From: SYFY01 sp031385325
Lineage (GTDB): Bacteria > Pseudomonadota > Gammaproteobacteria > Pseudomonadales > Azotimanducaceae
Length of the DNA stretch: 26,306 nucleotides
NCBI GenBank assembly: GCA_031385325.1
Contig: JANNBJ010000231.1
Coordinates: 1-26,306, forward strand
Direction of reading: 5' to 3'
Shown: positions 15,628-23,398 of the stretch, piece after piece
Position numbering within the stretch: the stretch's first letter is position 1
Layout: the number at the start of each line of letters is the position of its first letter
Translations under genes and position numbers: made by a program
The notes under the pieces: generated by a model
The model's database searches: none
What the model was told of the DNA's origin: nothing
What the model saw: only the letters and a program-made list of their open reading frames with translations

Positions 15628-16701
15628 CTACGCCGCTGCCGCCAGGTTCAAGGATTCCCAGACAAAACCGACCATCTCGCGCGCACACGCAACTTTCACT
15701 TTGTTCGGGTGCTTTCCTGCCAGCAGCAGACGGTTGCCCTTCTTGTTCAACCGCTGCAGACAACGATCCGCGATCGCCACGCAGGCCGAAGAACTTCTTG
15801 CCCGCCTGGCCTTCACATCCTTGCCCAGCACAGCACTGCGATAGCCACGCTGGTTAGCTTCAATCAACGCCGTGCGAAGGTACCGATTGCCCTGCCGTGT
15901 GATCCCCAGTCGGTTCGACTTACCGCCCGATGCGTACTCCCGAATATCCATGCCAGCCCACGAGACCAACTGACCCAAATGTGGAAGATGCGCGAACCGT
16001 TTCACATCACCGATCTCGGTAATCATCGTCAACGCAAACCGGTTCTTGATGCCCCCCTTCGAAAAGAAGAAGCAAGTCAGCGCCTTCACCGGCTCCTCGT
16101 ATCTCGAACTCACCGCCAGGGCCTCGACTTCCACACCATACGCGACCAGGATCTCGTCCAGGTTCTTCAACTGTCGGAACAGCAGCGACAGGTTCACCTT
16201 CCGGCTGCCCGTACAAGCTGCAATCGTTCCTTCCAACCAGCCATGGTGATGTGCGTCTTGCTGGCGCACTCGGCCTTGTAGTGCAAACCGTTGCCGTGAG
16301 CGCAGCAGATCCCGATCCTGTTCAACCTCCGCATCCGGTGGTGTAACGACCGTCAATAAACCGTTCGCATAGAACTCTGCCAGCTCCGCCGCATCTATCC
16401 GATCCGTCTTCACTGCCTTGCCCGCTCGCCGCGGAATACTCGATGGCGATACGACTTCGCATGCGTAACCATGGTCCTGCAGATCGCGCTGCAGTGAAAA
16501 ACCAACATACGACGCTTCGTAGCAGACCCTCAGCGCAGAACCACCAAAGTACTTCCGCACGTTCTCCAGTTGTCCAACAAGTCCCTTCAGGGTCGGACGA
16601 CACTGAAAGCTCAAAACCTCTCCTGTCTGTCGGTCCAGCGCCGAACCGTGATACTGAACATCGTCGACATCAATACCAACACTCACTTCTTTCTGATTCA
16701 T
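15628..16701 (-). CDS. IS110/IS1111-family DEDD transposase
   Basis: 357 residues from the ATG at 16701; an ATG two codons earlier sits directly against the AGGAG box and is less likely. The N-terminal RuvC-like domain shows GIDV (Asp), CYEASYVG (Glu) and KTDRIDAAELA (Asp pair), giving the DEDD tetrad. The C-terminal Transposase_20 domain has GDVKRFAHLPHLGQLVSWAGM and SGGKSNRLGITRQGNRYLRTALIEA, which carries the catalytic Ser. The region between (about residues 150-170) is shorter than in many relatives and low in recognisable sequence, so a small internal deletion is possible, yet the frame is intact. The enzyme recombines circular intermediates into RNA-specified targets. Confidence 0.9.
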   Translation of the reverse strand: MNQKEVSVGIDVDDVQYHGSALDRQTGEVLSFQCRPTLKGLVGQLENVRKYFGGSALRVCYEASYVGFSLQRDLQDHGYACEVVSPSSIPRRAGKAVKTDRIDAAELAEFYANGLLTVVTPPDAEVEQDRDLLRSRQRFALQGRVRQQDAHHHGWLEGTIAACTGSRKVNLSLLFRQLKNLDEILVAYGVEVEALAVSSRYEEPVKALTCFFFSKGGIKNRFALTMITEIGDVKRFAHLPHLGQLVSWAGMDIREYASGGKSNRLGITRQGNRYLRTALIEANQRGYRSAVLGKDVKARRARSSSACVAIADRCLQRLNKKGNRLLLAGKHPNKVKVACAREMVGFVWESLNLAAAA

Positions 16702-16837
16702 AGACATCTCCTGATTGCTGACCTGGCCGATAAACTACTTGAGGTATCCACCAACATCGGCTTCCCTCAAGTCAAGGAGGGGGCGTCTATATCTTCTATC
16801 CTCGGATAGACTCTCGCCAGTGCCAAGGAGACGCGGT

Positions 16838-18724
16838 ATGCAGCCATTCCTTACTGATCGAACGATCCGGGCCACGCTGCTCTGCGGGGTTCTCGCACTC
16901 GCGCTTGGCGGATCGACAACCGTCGCCTCGCAATCCAAGATCCGGTCGAAAACGGACGCAACAATCGCGGCGGAAACGTGCGCGACCTTGGAGACCTGCA
17001 TCGCGCGACTGCGGTCGATCGCACGCGATCGCAAGGACGATAGTTTCGGCGGCATGGGCCCCGCTGAGGACCAGGTCGCGCAACGCCTGCGGACGCTACC
17101 GGGCGCCGTCGACGCCATGATGTCGATGTTGGCCGACCAGGATATCGGTGTCGCGCATTTGGCGTCATACGTGCTGCGCGATGTCACATCGATCGATGCG
17201 CGCTTCCTTCCGCAGATCAAGGCCGGGCTGGATCGCGATCTGGGCTGGCTGGCACCGGCGCTGGGACGGATCGATACCGACGAAGCTGCGCGCGAAGCGG
17301 TAGCGCGACTACTCGTGTCAGACAGTGCGCCGCACAATCAGGAAGCTTATGCGGTGGTACTCAGCGGGACGCGCGCGATCCCTTTCATCGTCGCAGCCGC
17401 GCGCTGCAAAGACGGCTGTAAGACTCCGGACGATCACCGTTATCTCGGCTATGTCCTCAGCGAAATGGGCACAGCAGCCATAAAGGCGGTGCCGGCGCTG
17501 CTGGCCGCCATTGATGATCCATCCACGCCGGACGATATCGATCGCCGCATACTGGGCATGATCGGCGATCTCGGCGAACGCGCGCGTCCTTGGCAGGACG
17601 CCATCGCCGCGTTGGAGACGCGCAGGCCGGCACTGGAGCCCGCGCCGGAGATCGTCCTGGTCGGAATACGCTCCGACCGCGCTGCCGGGATCATGGCGAA
17701 GCGGCTGCGTGAGCACCCGGACATCATTGCGCTCGGCGACACTGCAGCACTCGGCAAACACGGACGCGAAGCGGCGCCGGCCGTACTCGAACTGCTGGAT
17801 CACGAAGATTCCGAATTGCGTCTGGGCGCCGTGCGTACGCTCGGCGCGCTAGGCGACGCAACCGCAGCACCGGCGCTGGCGACGGCACTGGAAGACCCCG
17901 CTGATGTCCGCGTCAACTTCGCCGCAGCGGTGGCGTTGGGACGCCTGCGCGCGACCAGCTACGCCCCCGCGCTTCAACGCGTCGCGAAGGATCACTGGCA
18001 TCCAGCAGTGCGTTCCGCTGCCGACGATGCATTGCACGCGCTGCGCGGGAATCCGTCCACCGACCACGCAGAGAGGTTGAAGCAGATGGGATTCTTCAGC
18101 AACTTCGGCGCGATGGCACTCGACTGCGACACGCCCCGCGCGGCCTTCGTGGAAGAGCCACGGACTCGGAAACTTTACGCACATAGAGATGCGCGGCGGA
18201 TCGCGAAACTGGAATACACCACCACGATCGAGAGCTTCGGGCCACCACCGGATGCGAAACCGAACGCAGCGGGCGTAACGACGATAACGCCAGACACGAT
18301 GGTGCGGCACGAAAAGGCGACGCTGCAGATTCCGTCTGCGGCGCTGCGCGTCGACGGCGGCTGGCTCGCCGGCAGCAATCGCGGCGAATGGGGCGGCGAA
18401 CTCGTCTGGCTCGGCGACGACGGTCTCCGCCAGACCATCCGCGACGGCAACATCGAAGACATTCATCGGCTTGGCGACCGTATCATCGCCGTGTCCGGTC
18501 TGGCGCACTTGTCGATGAATGAAGGGAATCTGCTGATCGTCGAGCGCATGGCCGACGGTCACTGGCGAACATCCCAGTGGCGCGCATTGCCCGGCGCTCC
18601 AAGGGCGAGCTGGCTCACTCCGGAAGGCGAGCTGTTGGTCAACACCTATCGTGGCGGGGCGCTGCTTGTCGACGCTAACGGCCGCATGCAGATGGCGCCG
18701 TGCGCAGAGAATTCATCGCGATGA
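16838..18724 (+). CDS. Exported HEAT-repeat protein
   Basis: 628 residues from ATG 16838, with AAGGAG nine bases upstream. Residues ~1-32 form a signal peptide (ATLLCGVLALALGGSTTVASQ). Residues ~60-400 contain HEAT/PBS-lyase-like helical repeats, clearest at AAPAVLELLDHEDSELRLGAVRTLGALGD and AAPALATALEDPADVRVNFAAAVALGRL. The last ~200 residues are beta-rich and unrecognised (LRVDGGWLAGSNRGEWGGELVW, GDRIIAVSGLAHLS, LLVNTYRGGALLVD), perhaps a propeller-like or sensor domain. Predicted to be periplasmic or surface protein for protein-protein contact. The start is only 46 bp from the IS inverted repeat, so the original promoter may have been separated or replaced. A strong terminator begins at its stop codon. 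Function unknown. Confidence 0.85.
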   Translation: MQPFLTDRTIRATLLCGVLALALGGSTTVASQSKIRSKTDATIAAETCATLETCIARLRSIARDRKDDSFGGMGPAEDQVAQRLRTLPGAVDAMMSMLADQDIGVAHLASYVLRDVTSIDARFLPQIKAGLDRDLGWLAPALGRIDTDEAAREAVARLLVSDSAPHNQEAYAVVLSGTRAIPFIVAAARCKDGCKTPDDHRYLGYVLSEMGTAAIKAVPALLAAIDDPSTPDDIDRRILGMIGDLGERARPWQDAIAALETRRPALEPAPEIVLVGIRSDRAAGIMAKRLREHPDIIALGDTAALGKHGREAAPAVLELLDHEDSELRLGAVRTLGALGDATAAPALATALEDPADVRVNFAAAVALGRLRATSYAPALQRVAKDHWHPAVRSAADDALHALRGNPSTDHAERLKQMGFFSNFGAMALDCDTPRAAFVEEPRTRKLYAHRDARRIAKLEYTTTIESFGPPPDAKPNAAGVTTITPDTMVRHEKATLQIPSAALRVDGGWLAGSNRGEWGGELVWLGDDGLRQTIRDGNIEDIHRLGDRIIAVSGLAHLSMNEGNLLIVERMADGHWRTSQWRALPGAPRASWLTPEGELLVNTYRGGALLVDANGRMQMAPCAENSSR

Positions 18725-18760
18725 AACCAATATGGCGGCCATTGGCCGCCGTATTGGTTT
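18724..18760. terminator. Strong bidirectional hairpin terminator
   Basis: AAACCAATA-t-GGCGGCC-ATT-GGCCGCC-g-TATTGGTTT forms a 16-bp stem with one mismatch and a 3-nt loop, starting on the last base of the HEAT-protein stop codon. A-rich and T-rich outer arms allow termination in both directions. It lies between convergent genes. Confidence 0.85.
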
Positions 18761-18795
18761 CGATCGATGTGCGACGCGATCGGATGCATCGCAAT

Positions 18796-18813
18796 GGCGG
18801 GCTTGAGCCCGCC
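18796..18813. repeat. GC-rich hairpin after the oligopeptidase fragment
   Basis: GGCGGGCT-TG-AGCCCGCC, an 8-bp perfect stem just downstream of the restored stop of the prolyl-oligopeptidase fragment (minus strand). The type of hairpin often dispersed as an intergenic repeat; it lacks a T-run. Confidence 0.5.
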
Positions 18814-18818
18814 CTACG

Positions 18819-19282
18819 TCACTTCGACAATTGTTGCCACAGGAAGGTGTAGGCCAGCGCGCATGTGCGCTTCCTGCTGGTTGTTGGCGGCGCCGCCGTG
18901 GCCGCCTTCGATGTTCTCGTAATAGCGCACGTCGGCGTTCATCGTTTCCATCCTCGCCATCATCTTGCGCGCGTGGCCGGGGTGGACGCGGTCGTCGCGT
19001 GTGGAGGTGGTGAACAGCACCGGCGGGTACTCGGTGCTTTCCTTCAGCAGGTGGTAGGGCGAGAAGGTCTTGATGAATTCCCAGTCCTTGGTGTCCGGAT
19101 CGCCGTATTCGGCCATCCGCGAGGCGCCGGCCAGCATGTGGCTGTAACGCTTCATGTCGAGCAGCGGCACCTGGCAGACGACCGCGCCGAACCGGTGCGG
19201 GTATTGCACGATCATGTTGCCCATCAGCAGGCCGCCGTTGCTGCCTCCCTGGGCGCCGAGGCGCTTGGGCGATTTGCACCAC
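18819..19282 (-). pseudogene. Prolyl oligopeptidase (S9) 3' fragment with C-terminal frameshift
   Basis: The minus strand reads KRLGAQGGSNGGLLMGN with the nucleophile Ser, then RFGAVVCQVPLLDMKRYSH, the Asp in STRDDRVHPGHARKM and the His in EGGHGGAAN, the full catalytic triad order of prolyl oligopeptidases. The N-terminal beta-propeller and first part of the hydrolase domain (over 500 residues) are missing; homology starts at about 19,282, directly joined to the end of a VOC gene. Near the C-terminus one base is missing (about 18,857): correcting it restores ALAYTFLWQQLSK and a stop at 18,819, the usual family ending. Non-functional as it stands. Confidence 0.88.
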
Positions 19283-19553
19283 CAGCAATCAGCGCCGCAC
19301 GTGTAACTGCGATATCGGTGACCGAAATGGTACAGGTGAATCCGCGACTGGCCGCATCCCCATCACGCAGGGGCGCGTGACGCTTTTCGAGAGCGCCTTC
19401 AATGCCTGGGTTGGTCGCGTCGCCATTGTGGATGCGGAAGAAATCTGGCGGACCCCAAGCCTCAAATCGCCAACCAAACACGGTGTTATAGAATTTCTGC
19501 GCGCGCGCAAGATCATCCGCGTGTATCGCAAAGTGAACGAATTTGTTGGCCAT
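19283..19553 (-). pseudogene. VOC/glyoxalase-family protein, truncated at the 3' end
   Basis: ATG 19553 opens MANKFVHFAIHADDLARAQKFYNTVFGWRFE, the typical first strand and helix of a vicinal-oxygen-chelate domain with a His metal ligand (FVHFAIHADD), continuing to TISVTDIAVTRAALIAGGA, which is the start of the second beta-alpha module. Family members run about 120-140 residues with a closing GN.. and Glu ligand region; here homology stops after ~90 residues and the frame reads into oligopeptidase DNA in the wrong frame. The second metal-ligand half is lost. A short in-frame protein of 109 residues could be made but should be inactive. Confidence 0.8.
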
Positions 19554-19810
19554 GGCATGGCTCTCGGTCTGGGTGAAACCGCCACATCATAAACAGGGTA
19601 TCGATTCGGCAAGGGATGGCAATTCGCCAAGCTCCACTGAAATCACGACAAGATGGCGATGTGAATCGATTCTTTTCCAGCGCAAAGTTGATCGCTGTCT
19701 GGCCAATGGTCGAGACCCGATGACGCAACCGGCGCACACATCTTCAGGCTGATGGCCGCTGCGCCCGTGGCTCCAACGCATGACCCTGCCTCGTTTCCAC
19801 GTACACCACA
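19554..19810. other. Gene-free stretch upstream of the VOC fragment
   Basis: Open frames here are short and lack family signatures. I see no RNA gene, repeat or clear promoter. It probably contains the VOC promoter and a fragment of unrecognised origin up to the IS3 remnant. Confidence 0.4.
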
Positions 19811-19912
19811 CTACGCAGCCACGCGCTTGAATTCAGCTGTAAACAGTCGTCGTTTTTTGCTCATCGGACTCTCCTTGTCGGCGACCATTTTTGCCTAAGT
19901 GAGTGTCCAGAA
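19811..19912 (-). mobile_element. IS3-family left-end remnant
   Basis: The minus strand reads GGACACTCACTTAGGC, then an AAGGAGA ribosome site, then ATG (19864) MSKKRRLFTAEFKRVAA and a stop. This is the standard start of an IS3-type OrfA (basic residues followed by YT/FT-xEFK) just inside an IS end. Only 17 codons are left, so it is a dead fragment; the join to unrelated DNA is near 19,813. Confidence 0.6.
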
Positions 19913-20126
19913 TCATTCGACCACTACATACACCACGGCGGTTCTGAATTGATGCCAGCATGCTCTGCATCACCGTAGACACATCACCACACCACATAAC
20001 AGCCAGCATGAAGCCAACTCCGGCTACACGCGAAGAGTCGCGTTCTTTCCCGGAGCGCCGCAGTCGTGTAGCCACCCCCTGCCGAGGTTCCTCGCCATGA
20101 TAACGTTGGTTCGTTGGAGACTCATT

Positions 20127-20933
20127 TCAAACGGATCCCTTATGTCGCGTGCCGAGGACGCAGAAGGTGGTGTCCGTTGGTGTGGCGACGGTCTCGGTGA
20201 ATCCTGCAGTGAGGTGGATGTTCGTGAACGCGGCGGTGGCGAGGGCGGCACTGATCTGTGCTTGGCTGTACCAGCGGACGGCGGGGATGCGGCTGTGCGC
20301 TTCGGTCTGGATCACTTCGCCGTCGAGCAGCAGCTCATAGCGGTTCTCTTCATGCTGCAACTGATTGGCGACGTCGTAGCGGGAGCGGATCGAGCGGCGG
20401 ATGATGGCGCCGTCTTGCGAGCGAGCCTTCTGGCCAGCCTTCAGCCAGTCGGTCCACTGCATGTGCGGCGGCAGACTATCGCCCGGCCAGAGCTTCGACA
20501 TGATCGACATGACCAGGATGCCACCGGGCGCGAGGTGCGCGTGGAAGCGGCGAAGCGCTTGCGCGGCTGCGCGCTGGTCGGTGAGGAGCTGGAATGACGA
20601 CGATGGAACGAAGATCGTCGCGTACTTGCGTGCCAGATCGAGAGTGTCCATCTCGGTCTGGAAGAGGCGGTTGCTAACATCGATGTTCAGCGGAGCAGCC
20701 TTGTTGCGGCAGATGTCGAGCATCTCGGGCGAGTTGTCGACGCCGTCGACGTCGAAACCAGCAGACAGGTAATCGAGCGTGAGGCGGCCGGTGCCACAGC
20801 CGACATCGAGGGCAGGCCCACCCTGGCGTTCGATGATGGCGCGATAGAACGGACGGTCGGGCCAGTTCGAGTAGTCACCTCGCAAGAGATCCCACGCCTG
20901 TGCCATCAGGCCGCGGTATTCATAGTCACTCAT
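20127..20933 (-). CDS. Class I SAM-dependent methyltransferase
   Basis: 268 residues from ATG 20933 (MSDYEYRGLMAQAWDLLRGD); a GTG 18 codons upstream is open but unlike the family and has no ribosome site. Motif I is ALDVGCGTGRLTLDYLSAGFDVDGVDNSPEML, with the acidic residue after strand 2, then LDLARKYATIFVPSSSFQLL and LRRFHAHLAPGGILVMSIM as post-I motifs, the Methyltransf_25 layout. The C-terminal half has a beta-rich insert (RYDVANQLQHEENRYELLLDGEVIQTE) common in this subgroup, ending RWYSQAQISAALATAAFTNIHL. No frame damage is visible. It stands alone between an IS remnant and a membrane-protein gene. The substrate is unknown. Confidence 0.88.
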   Translation of the reverse strand: MSDYEYRGLMAQAWDLLRGDYSNWPDRPFYRAIIERQGGPALDVGCGTGRLTLDYLSAGFDVDGVDNSPEMLDICRNKAAPLNIDVSNRLFQTEMDTLDLARKYATIFVPSSSFQLLTDQRAAAQALRRFHAHLAPGGILVMSIMSKLWPGDSLPPHMQWTDWLKAGQKARSQDGAIIRRSIRSRYDVANQLQHEENRYELLLDGEVIQTEAHSRIPAVRWYSQAQISAALATAAFTNIHLTAGFTETVATPTDTTFCVLGTRHKGSV

Positions 20934-21092
20934 TTGTTGAAGGTACCAGCTTTGCGATGGCAAGGAGATGTGCAAAAGTGACGACACGAAATAGAGGATT
21001 TTTCAGTGCTAATTCAATGCGTCTCACCGATTCCAGTTTAAGTGTTTGAATTCGAATCCATCATGAAACAAATGCATCAGTAAGGAACCCGG

Positions 21093-21392
21093 ATGATAGT
21101 TGGCGCCTCAATACTATTCGGCATAACACTCGTAGGCGTGTTCATCGCCTGCAAAGTATTCGCATACGAGATCTCGGTCTTGCGAAAAGTAGGAGCGGCG
21201 GCGTGCTTTGCAGTTCTTAACGTCGTTCCCATCCCCGTTCCTTTTGTTTCTTTCCTTGTGCCATCGATCGCTTTGTATGTTTGTTTGATGGATGACTCGT
21301 ACCAGCGATCCACAGTAAACAAGGTGTTTGGCTTAACGTTCGTGTTTGCAGTTATTGGGACTCTGGCAATCTACCTTCCTCAACGGACCTGA
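21093..21392 (+). CDS. Small membrane protein, unrecognised
   Basis: 99 residues with AAGGA ten bases before ATG 21093. Three hydrophobic segments are visible: ~residues 3-24 (ASILFGITLVGVFIACKVFA), ~34-64 (AACFAVLNVVPIPVPFVSFL and following) and ~78-95 (VFGLTFVFAVIGTLAIYL). No family is recognised. Lower GC than the neighbours suggests a different origin. It reads away from the methyltransferase gene. Being small and hydrophobic with a good ribosome site, it is probably real; a function cannot be given. Confidence 0.6.
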   Translation: MIVGASILFGITLVGVFIACKVFAYEISVLRKVGAAACFAVLNVVPIPVPFVSFLVPSIALYVCLMDDSYQRSTVNKVFGLTFVFAVIGTLAIYLPQRT

Positions 21393-21460
21393 TTGACGAC
21401 TGGCGGTGCTGGCGACGTATCTGGCATCAGCAGCAAAAATTGAAGCTCTGGGGATCCTCT

Positions 21461-21516
21461 GAACAAGTCGCTCCTGCGACTTGTTCGGGTGCAAGCAATT
21501 CGCTGAAGCGAATTGC
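21461..21516. repeat. Pair of tandem perfect hairpins
   Basis: GAACAAGTCGC-TCCT-GCGACTTGTTC (11-bp stem, 21461-21486) and GCAATTCGC-TGAA-GCGAATTGC (9-bp stem, 21495-21516) follow each other within 8 bp. They lie downstream of the small membrane gene and could terminate it, though no T-run follows. A looser GC hairpin follows near 21,518-21,545. Confidence 0.7.
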
Positions 21517-21557
21517 GGAGGTCACAGCGCATCGCGCTCCTCGCCCCTCTACTTAGA

Positions 21558-21709
21558 AACCACGAGGACACACATCGTAGTACGGTAGCTATGTTTATCT
21601 GCCAATCGTCCGGCTCAGCTGATTGCCGTCGCGTTAGCGGAGGGTTGTTGGGAGATTTAGTTGATATCGGGACAAAACTAGCCCTCAATTCTCGGTGTGT
21701 GTCCCGACG
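21558..21709. repeat. REP/MITE-like element B with GAGGACACAC ends
   Basis: Left AACCACGAGGACACAC (21558-21573) and right GTGTGTGTCCCGACGG (about 21694-21709) form an inverted pair about 150 bp apart. The same left end occurs in tandem at 12411-12450 and the same right end near 12540. The interior differs between the two copies and shows no gene. Confidence 0.6.
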
Positions 21710-21719
21710 GCTCTCCTGA

Positions 21720-21859
21720 CAGGTTGCTGAAAAAGCAACCTGTTGCACCGGCCAAGGATAGCCGGTCCGCAAATCCAGCATGAAAATGCTGGATTTGGCG
21801 CGAGCGGTCGCAGACCGCGACTGCGAAAAAGTCCAGGAAAGGACTTTTTCAGCAACCTG
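21720..21859. repeat. 140-bp nested-palindrome element with 16-bp perfect ends
   Basis: Ends CAGGTTGCTGAAAAAG (21720-21735) and CTTTTTCAGCAACCTG (21844-21859) are exact inverses. Inside, five further hairpins are packed end to end: CAGGTTGCT/AGCAACCTG (21720-21742), ACCGGC/GCCGGT (21747-21766), AAATCCAGCAT-GAAA-ATGCTGGATTT (21771-21796), GCGGTC-GCA-GACCGC (21804-21818) and GAAAAAGTCC/GGACTTTTTC (21825-21850). The first and last hairpins use the same bases as the outer stem, so two alternative folds exist. No coding potential. Confidence 0.8.
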
Positions 21860-22100
21860 CTAAGGCAAGCGCGAGTGAGTGTTGCAGAACATCAAGCGGC
21901 GTACGCTGTCCGAGCGAGCGCTCGGGTGTGCCCGGATAACCGCTGACGATCCGCTTACCGCGCACATGCAGGCGCTGCTCGAAGGTGAACAGACTTTCAA
22001 GGGAGTACCCGTCGATGCTGAATCGTAACATCGGGCTGGAGCACGTCGATCATCCTGTCAGCCGCGCCGCACGCCGCGCGGGCAATGCTGGGGCGTGGCG

Positions 22101-22808
22101 ATGAGCCTGCGAGTGATCGGTGCCGGCTTTGGCCGAACCGGCACCCTGTCGCTGAAGTCGGCACTGGAAACGCTGGGTTTCTCGAAGACCCATCACATGA
22201 AGGAAGTACTCGCCAGTCCACGGCAGATGCGCCTGTGGCATGCCGTGGCCACCGGTCAGCAGCCGCAGTGGGATGCCATCTTCGACGGCTACCAAGCCAG
22301 CGTCGACTTTCCATCGGCGTCGTACTGGCGCGAATTGGTTACGCACTATCCGGATGCCAAGGTCGTGCTCAGCGTGCGCGACCCGGACAGCTGGTACCGC
22401 AGTGCCAACGAGACCATCCACGCCGTCAGCACCGCGATGCCGCAATGGATCGGGCGACTGGTGCCGCTCGCGCGACTGCAGATAGAGATGGTCAACGCAG
22501 CGGTGTGGCAGCGCGTGTTCCACGGCCGCTTCACCGATCGCACGTATGCGATTGAGATATTCAACGCGCACATCGCCGCAGTGCGAAAGGAAGTCCCGGA
22601 GGACCGCCTGCTGGTGTTCGAGGCCGCGCAGGGGTGGGCGCCACTGTGCGCATTCCTCGGCTGTCCGATTCCGGATGCTCCGTATCCTCATCTCAACGAC
22701 ACCCAGCAGTTTCGCCGGATGGTGCGGATCTTGCGTGCAGTTGCCGTGCTGCCAGTGGTGATCGGCGCGGCTCTGCTCGTAGCGCTTGCGGTTCAGGTTT
22801 TCGTATGA
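22101..22808 (+). CDS. Sulfotransferase-family protein with C-terminal membrane anchor
   Basis: 235 residues from ATG 22101 (a GTG at 22095 is an alternative). Near the N-terminus RVIGAGFGRTGTLSLKSALETLG is the PAPS-binding loop (5'-phosphosulfate site) and VVLSVRDPDSWYRSANE is the 3'-phosphate site, the pattern of the Sulfotransfer_4-type family. The final ~25 residues (AVAVLPVVIGAALLVALAVQVFV) are a single membrane segment, so the enzyme is probably membrane-tethered with its catalytic part in the cytoplasm. It would move sulfate from PAPS to an alcohol or sugar acceptor that cannot be identified here. No partner genes for PAPS synthesis or polysaccharide assembly are close by. Confidence 0.88.
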   Translation: MSLRVIGAGFGRTGTLSLKSALETLGFSKTHHMKEVLASPRQMRLWHAVATGQQPQWDAIFDGYQASVDFPSASYWRELVTHYPDAKVVLSVRDPDSWYRSANETIHAVSTAMPQWIGRLVPLARLQIEMVNAAVWQRVFHGRFTDRTYAIEIFNAHIAAVRKEVPEDRLLVFEAAQGWAPLCAFLGCPIPDAPYPHLNDTQQFRRMVRILRAVAVLPVVIGAALLVALAVQVFV

Positions 22809-23011
22809 TCTGTTGAACCGGCAGTCCCTGCGCGCCCGACGTCAAAGCTCGTCAGGCGCAGCGAGCCAACCCCACGCAGATCCCCGTTACAACGACGCAA
22901 CCAGCGATTCATTGGACCGCTGCAGATGAAAGGTGGATCCGCAGATTCCGCGCCGCATCCGCTTACCGGTGAGCTCAAATTGCGAGTCGATCAATGCGTT
23001 AGTCGAGGGTT

Positions 23012-23398
23012 CTAAGTGTCGAATCTCAAGACTACGGCTATCCGGTCGCGAGAACGCCCCAGCCAGCGGTAATACACGTCTGTCGCTGCATTGCGGTCGC
23101 CATACTTCTGGCTCATGAGGTCAAAGAGGTGCGCCAGTTCATCCGGTGGCATCGCGTCCGCCGTAACTATCGAGGGCCGTAACCGACGCGAGATACCATC
23201 CCGTTTCACATCGACGGGGCTACCTGATTTCAGAGCAGCCACGATGTCTGCTTCCGCATCGTAGTAGATGACCATCGAGGAGTCGGCATCAAGCACCCAG
23301 GTGCGCGCCACATGGATACCATTCGGGGTCACAATCGAAAGTTCGACTACCTCACCGGACTCCCAGGTCGAAATTACGTAGTGCCTGTACCTAACCAC
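23012..23398 (-). CDS. Small protein, possibly split-barrel flavin-binding (PPOX/DUF385-like)
   Basis: 128 residues if started at GTG 23398, chosen because homology-like sequence begins there (VVRYRHYVISTWESGEVVELSIV) and it overlaps the stop of an upstream membrane frame by 25 bp. The pattern of strands, then ARTWVLDADSSMVIYYDAEADIVAALKSGSPVDVKRDG and a closing ELAHLFDLMSQKYGDRN, resembles small split beta-barrel proteins that bind flavin or deazaflavin; this is a weak fold-level guess. The open frame continues upstream to join adenylate cyclase codons, but that is a fusion in DNA only, since the intervening residues have no family character. Function unknown. Confidence 0.5.
   Translation of the reverse strand: MVRYRHYVISTWESGEVVELSIVTPNGIHVARTWVLDADSSMVIYYDAEADIVAALKSGSPVDVKRDGISRRLRPSIVTADAMPPDELAHLFDLMSQKYGDRNAATDVYYRWLGRSRDRIAVVLRFDT

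Larger units (their letters stand above)
15359..16792 (-). mobile_element. IS110-family (IS1111-type) insertion sequence
   Basis: Bounded by a perfect 13-bp inverted repeat, ATATAGACGCCCC (15359-15371) and GGGGCGTCTATAT (16780-16792), enclosing a single DEDD transposase gene. The presence of short inverted repeats, and the longer non-coding flank lying downstream of the transposase, both point to the IS1111 subgroup rather than IS110 proper. Total about 1.43 kb, normal for the group. In IS1111-type elements the repeats are subterminal, so the true ends may lie a few bases outside. It is inserted between the P450 fragment and the HEAT-repeat gene. Confidence 0.85.
21393..22100. other. Gene-poor, palindrome-rich stretch
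   Basis: Holds two adjacent strong hairpins (21461-21516), REP-like element B (21558-21709), and a 140-bp nested-palindrome element (21720-21859), each listed separately. On the minus strand 22031-21849 is an open frame of 60 codons (MLRFSIDGYSLESLFTFEQR ... TPERSLGQRTPLDVLQ) whose stop lies in the nested element; it may be a gene fragment cut by that element, but I cannot assign it. Confidence 0.5.

Noticed and set aside
21461..21859. CRISPR array or integron attC sites
   Set aside because: No regular repeat-spacer pattern, no cas or integrase genes, and no GTTRRRY/RYYYAAC core sites.
21849..22031. 60-codon minus-strand frame as a gene
   Set aside because: It has a plausible-looking TPERSLGQRTPLDV segment, faintly like transposase or antitoxin C-termini, but no ribosome site and no secure family match; noted only within the gap description.
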